A stretch of 64,000 nt of DNA from Thalassotalea eurytherma. Its GTDB lineage: Bacteria > Pseudomonadota > Gammaproteobacteria > Enterobacterales > Alteromonadaceae. Positions 62,790 to 64,000 of this stretch are shown here, piece by piece. The stretch's first letter is position 1; each line of letters opens with the position of its first letter. The DNA lies in the NCBI RefSeq assembly GCF_030161415.1, contig NZ_BSSU01000010.1:141782-205781 (forward strand), written 5' to 3'. The position numbers were made by a program, and so were the translations under genes. A model generated the notes under the pieces. It was not told the DNA's origin, did not search any database, and was given only the letters and a program-made list of their open reading frames with translations.

Positions 62790-63560
62790 TTACTCGCTAA
62801 CGTTAAGTGGAACGACGACTAAATCAGGTGCAAGTTGTTTTCTTGCAATACGTAATGCTTTATTTATGTCACTGCGGTAACTAGCAGGAAGATCATCCCA
62901 AGCTTTTGTTTCTTGATTCCATAAACCTAGCTTTGAACCATCACGTGTTTGATATAAAAAGCTAATACGACCTATGCGAAGAAATTCAACATTTTGCTCT
63001 TGACCATCAACGTCTAAAAGACCGCTGTAGGCTTCAATTGTGCGACCGTAATCTACTTCTATTTGGTAAGCTTCTAATACACGACGAAACTTTTCTGAAA
63101 CGGCAATATCAGCGCGTTCCATCATTGAATTTAAGCTTTCGATGCGTTTTTCACGCTCTTCTGGTAAGAAAGGTACATCAAGAGAAACGAAGGCTTCTAA
63201 CGTTGAAATCATACGCGCCATCAAAGGAGAAATTTGACGCTCGATAATGCTGACCTGCTCCATTGAAGTAGCGATGTCATTTAATTCAGTTAATTGATTA
63301 TCAATTTGCTTTTGCATTTGACCGTTGTAGACATTAAGACCATCAATTTCTTTATTAACGGTTTTAAACTGCTGCAATTTGGTTTGTATCTGATCGCTAA
63401 TTTTGTCAATTTTCTTTTGTGACATATCAGCAGATTGGTTGATTTTTTGACCCGCTTTTACAACGTCTTGGACATCAGTCGACTGAGCAACTGCATTAAG
63501 CGAAAGACTACAACTTGCACCCATTAATGCTGTTGCAAAGGCTAGCTTAGACAATTTCAT
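62790..63560 (-). CDS. DUF3450 periplasmic coiled-coil protein of the TonB2-type operon
   Basis: A 256-residue protein with a signal peptide (MKLSKLAFATALMGASCSLSLNAVA, cut before QST). A coiled coil spans about residues 30-115 (VKAGQKINQSADMSQKKIDKISDQIQTKL, QKQIDNQLTELNDIATSMEQV), and the C-terminal domain has the DUF3450 traits PFLPEEREKRIESLNSMM, VDYGRTIEAYSG and GRISFLYQTRDG. The ATG at 63560 has AGGG six bases upstream; the reading to 63611 adds a non-signal stretch. It heads DUF3450-ttpC-exbB2-exbD2-tonB2-TPR. Role unknown. Confidence 0.9.
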   Translation of the reverse strand: MKLSKLAFATALMGASCSLSLNAVAQSTDVQDVVKAGQKINQSADMSQKKIDKISDQIQTKLQQFKTVNKEIDGLNVYNGQMQKQIDNQLTELNDIATSMEQVSIIERQISPLMARMISTLEAFVSLDVPFLPEEREKRIESLNSMMERADIAVSEKFRRVLEAYQIEVDYGRTIEAYSGLLDVDGQEQNVEFLRIGRISFLYQTRDGSKLGLWNQETKAWDDLPASYRSDINKALRIARKQLAPDLVVVPLNVSE

Positions 63561-63668
63561 ATTAAACCCTAGATTGATTTTTTTGCTAATAAAGAACCAA
63601 AAACGTGACAATTTGTTATGTTTTTAGCACTTTTGTTATGGGGCAAAATTCTAAAGGTGAAATGTGAC

Positions 63669-63699
63669 AATAAAGTTTCAGCTATATTGCAACTTTATT
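63669..63699. promoter_or_regulatory. inverted repeat upstream of the TonB2-type operon
   Basis: AATAAAGTT (63669-63677) and AACTTTATT (63691-63699) form a perfect 9-bp dyad with a 13-bp spacer, about 110 bp upstream of the DUF3450 start. It could be an operator; it does not match a Fur box well. Confidence 0.35.
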
Positions 63700-63769
63700 A
63701 AATGACAAAGATATGACCATTTTTTGACAAAAATTAAGGATTTATGACATGACATAAAATGAGAACAGG

Positions 63770-64000
63770 GATTGCGGCCTTCGCCACAATGACGAAGCTC
63801 TGCGAATACGCGACAATGACTATGTATATGTTCCACACTGACTAGCTAGCCAAGCCAAAAGAACCATCATGCGTCATACCGACGAAGGTCGGTATCTCAT
63901 TCACGAGTATTAAGATTGCGGCCTGCGCCACAATGACTATGTAAATACGCCACAATGACGATAGTACTGCGCAACCATTATGTGTCATACCGACGAAGGT
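63770..64000. repeat. palindromic intergenic repeat cluster, cut by window end
   Basis: GATTGCGGCCT begins at 63770 and again at 63914 (the second followed by GCGCC instead of TCGCC). Both units contain one or more CGCCACAATGAC-type motifs and run to GTCATACCGACGAAGGT (63873-63889 and 63984-64000). In the first unit ATACCGAC-GAAG-GTCGGTAT (63876-63895) forms an 8-bp hairpin. The two units are about 144 bp apart and differ by indels. No ORF is seen. The array probably continues past the window. Confidence 0.75.

Noticed and set aside
63669..63699. Fur box before the TonB2-type operon
   Set aside because: The dyad AATAAAGTT/AACTTTATT does not resemble the GATAAT-type Fur repeat; kept only as an unspecified inverted repeat.
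63770..64000. Possible CRISPR array at the window end
   Set aside because: The repeats are long, imperfect and irregularly spaced, with no uniform ~30-bp spacers and no cas genes.

Overview
The window is an AT-rich chromosomal segment of a marine gammaproteobacterium. Gene content and order point to Alteromonadales, most likely Colwelliaceae (Colwellia or Thalassotalea type). The pointers are tkt-epd-pgk followed by a 354-residue class II aldolase, a long (530 aa) isocitrate lyase, malate synthase G, enlarged PstC and PstA, trmJ-cysE-iscRSUA-hscBA-fdx, and a TonB2-type operon with TtpC, DUF3450 and TPR genes. No prophage, insertion-sequence transposase, CRISPR array or rRNA was seen. The species assignment is inference from gene order and family resemblance.

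Layout. 1-9.9 kb: tRNA-Arg(CCU), a small membrane protein, a GhrA-like reductase, the central carbon genes tkt, epd, pgk and fba (separated by apparent internal terminators), then mscS overlapping a DUF481 outer-membrane gene. 10-16.6 kb: a glyoxylate-shunt block with aceA, a divergent LysR gene overlapping an LrgA/LrgB-like pair, and glcB. 16.7-20.9 kb: an ECF sigma factor, membrane anti-sigma candidate and exported coiled-coil protein, then oxyR and ppiC. 20.9-28.7 kb: two phosphate uptake systems on the same strand, Pit with its DUF47 partner and PstCAB-PhoU, the latter behind a clear Pho box but with no pstS nearby. 28.8-35.4 kb: an outer-membrane protein, a YegS-type lipid kinase, a DUF6436 protein, an unusual multi-span chemoreceptor, and ahpC/ahpF. 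35.4-39.4 kb: a MoxR-DUF58-transglutaminase operon.

39.5-43.4 kb is the most accessory-looking stretch: a MipA/OmpV protein, a truncated GGDEF remnant, a DUF2145 gene with a small exported partner, a divergent Xre-like regulator and an internally duplicated YiaA/B protein. 43.5-51.9 kb carries the complete ISC iron-sulfur operon behind three IscR-type boxes, then cysE, trmJ, a MITE-like inverted-repeat element and suhB. 52-58 kb has two exported peptidases (M24, M28), cobA, an RhlE-type helicase and a small conserved protein that is a distant paralogue of the one at 9.5 kb. 58.4-63.6 kb is the TonB2-type energy-transduction operon, and the window ends in palindromic intergenic repeats.

How the genes work together: the carbon genes link glycolysis/gluconeogenesis, the pentose phosphate pathway and the glyoxylate shunt. 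OxyR, AhpCF, the IscR-controlled ISC system and CysE connect oxidative stress, cysteine supply and Fe-S assembly. Pst, Pit, PhoU and DUF47 cover phosphate, and the TonB2-type system powers outer-membrane uptake. The best candidates for less-described biology are the LysR-LrgAB operon inside the glyoxylate block, the ECF three-gene module, the propeller-like insert in PstC, the histidine-rich intramembrane chemoreceptor and the DUF2145 module.
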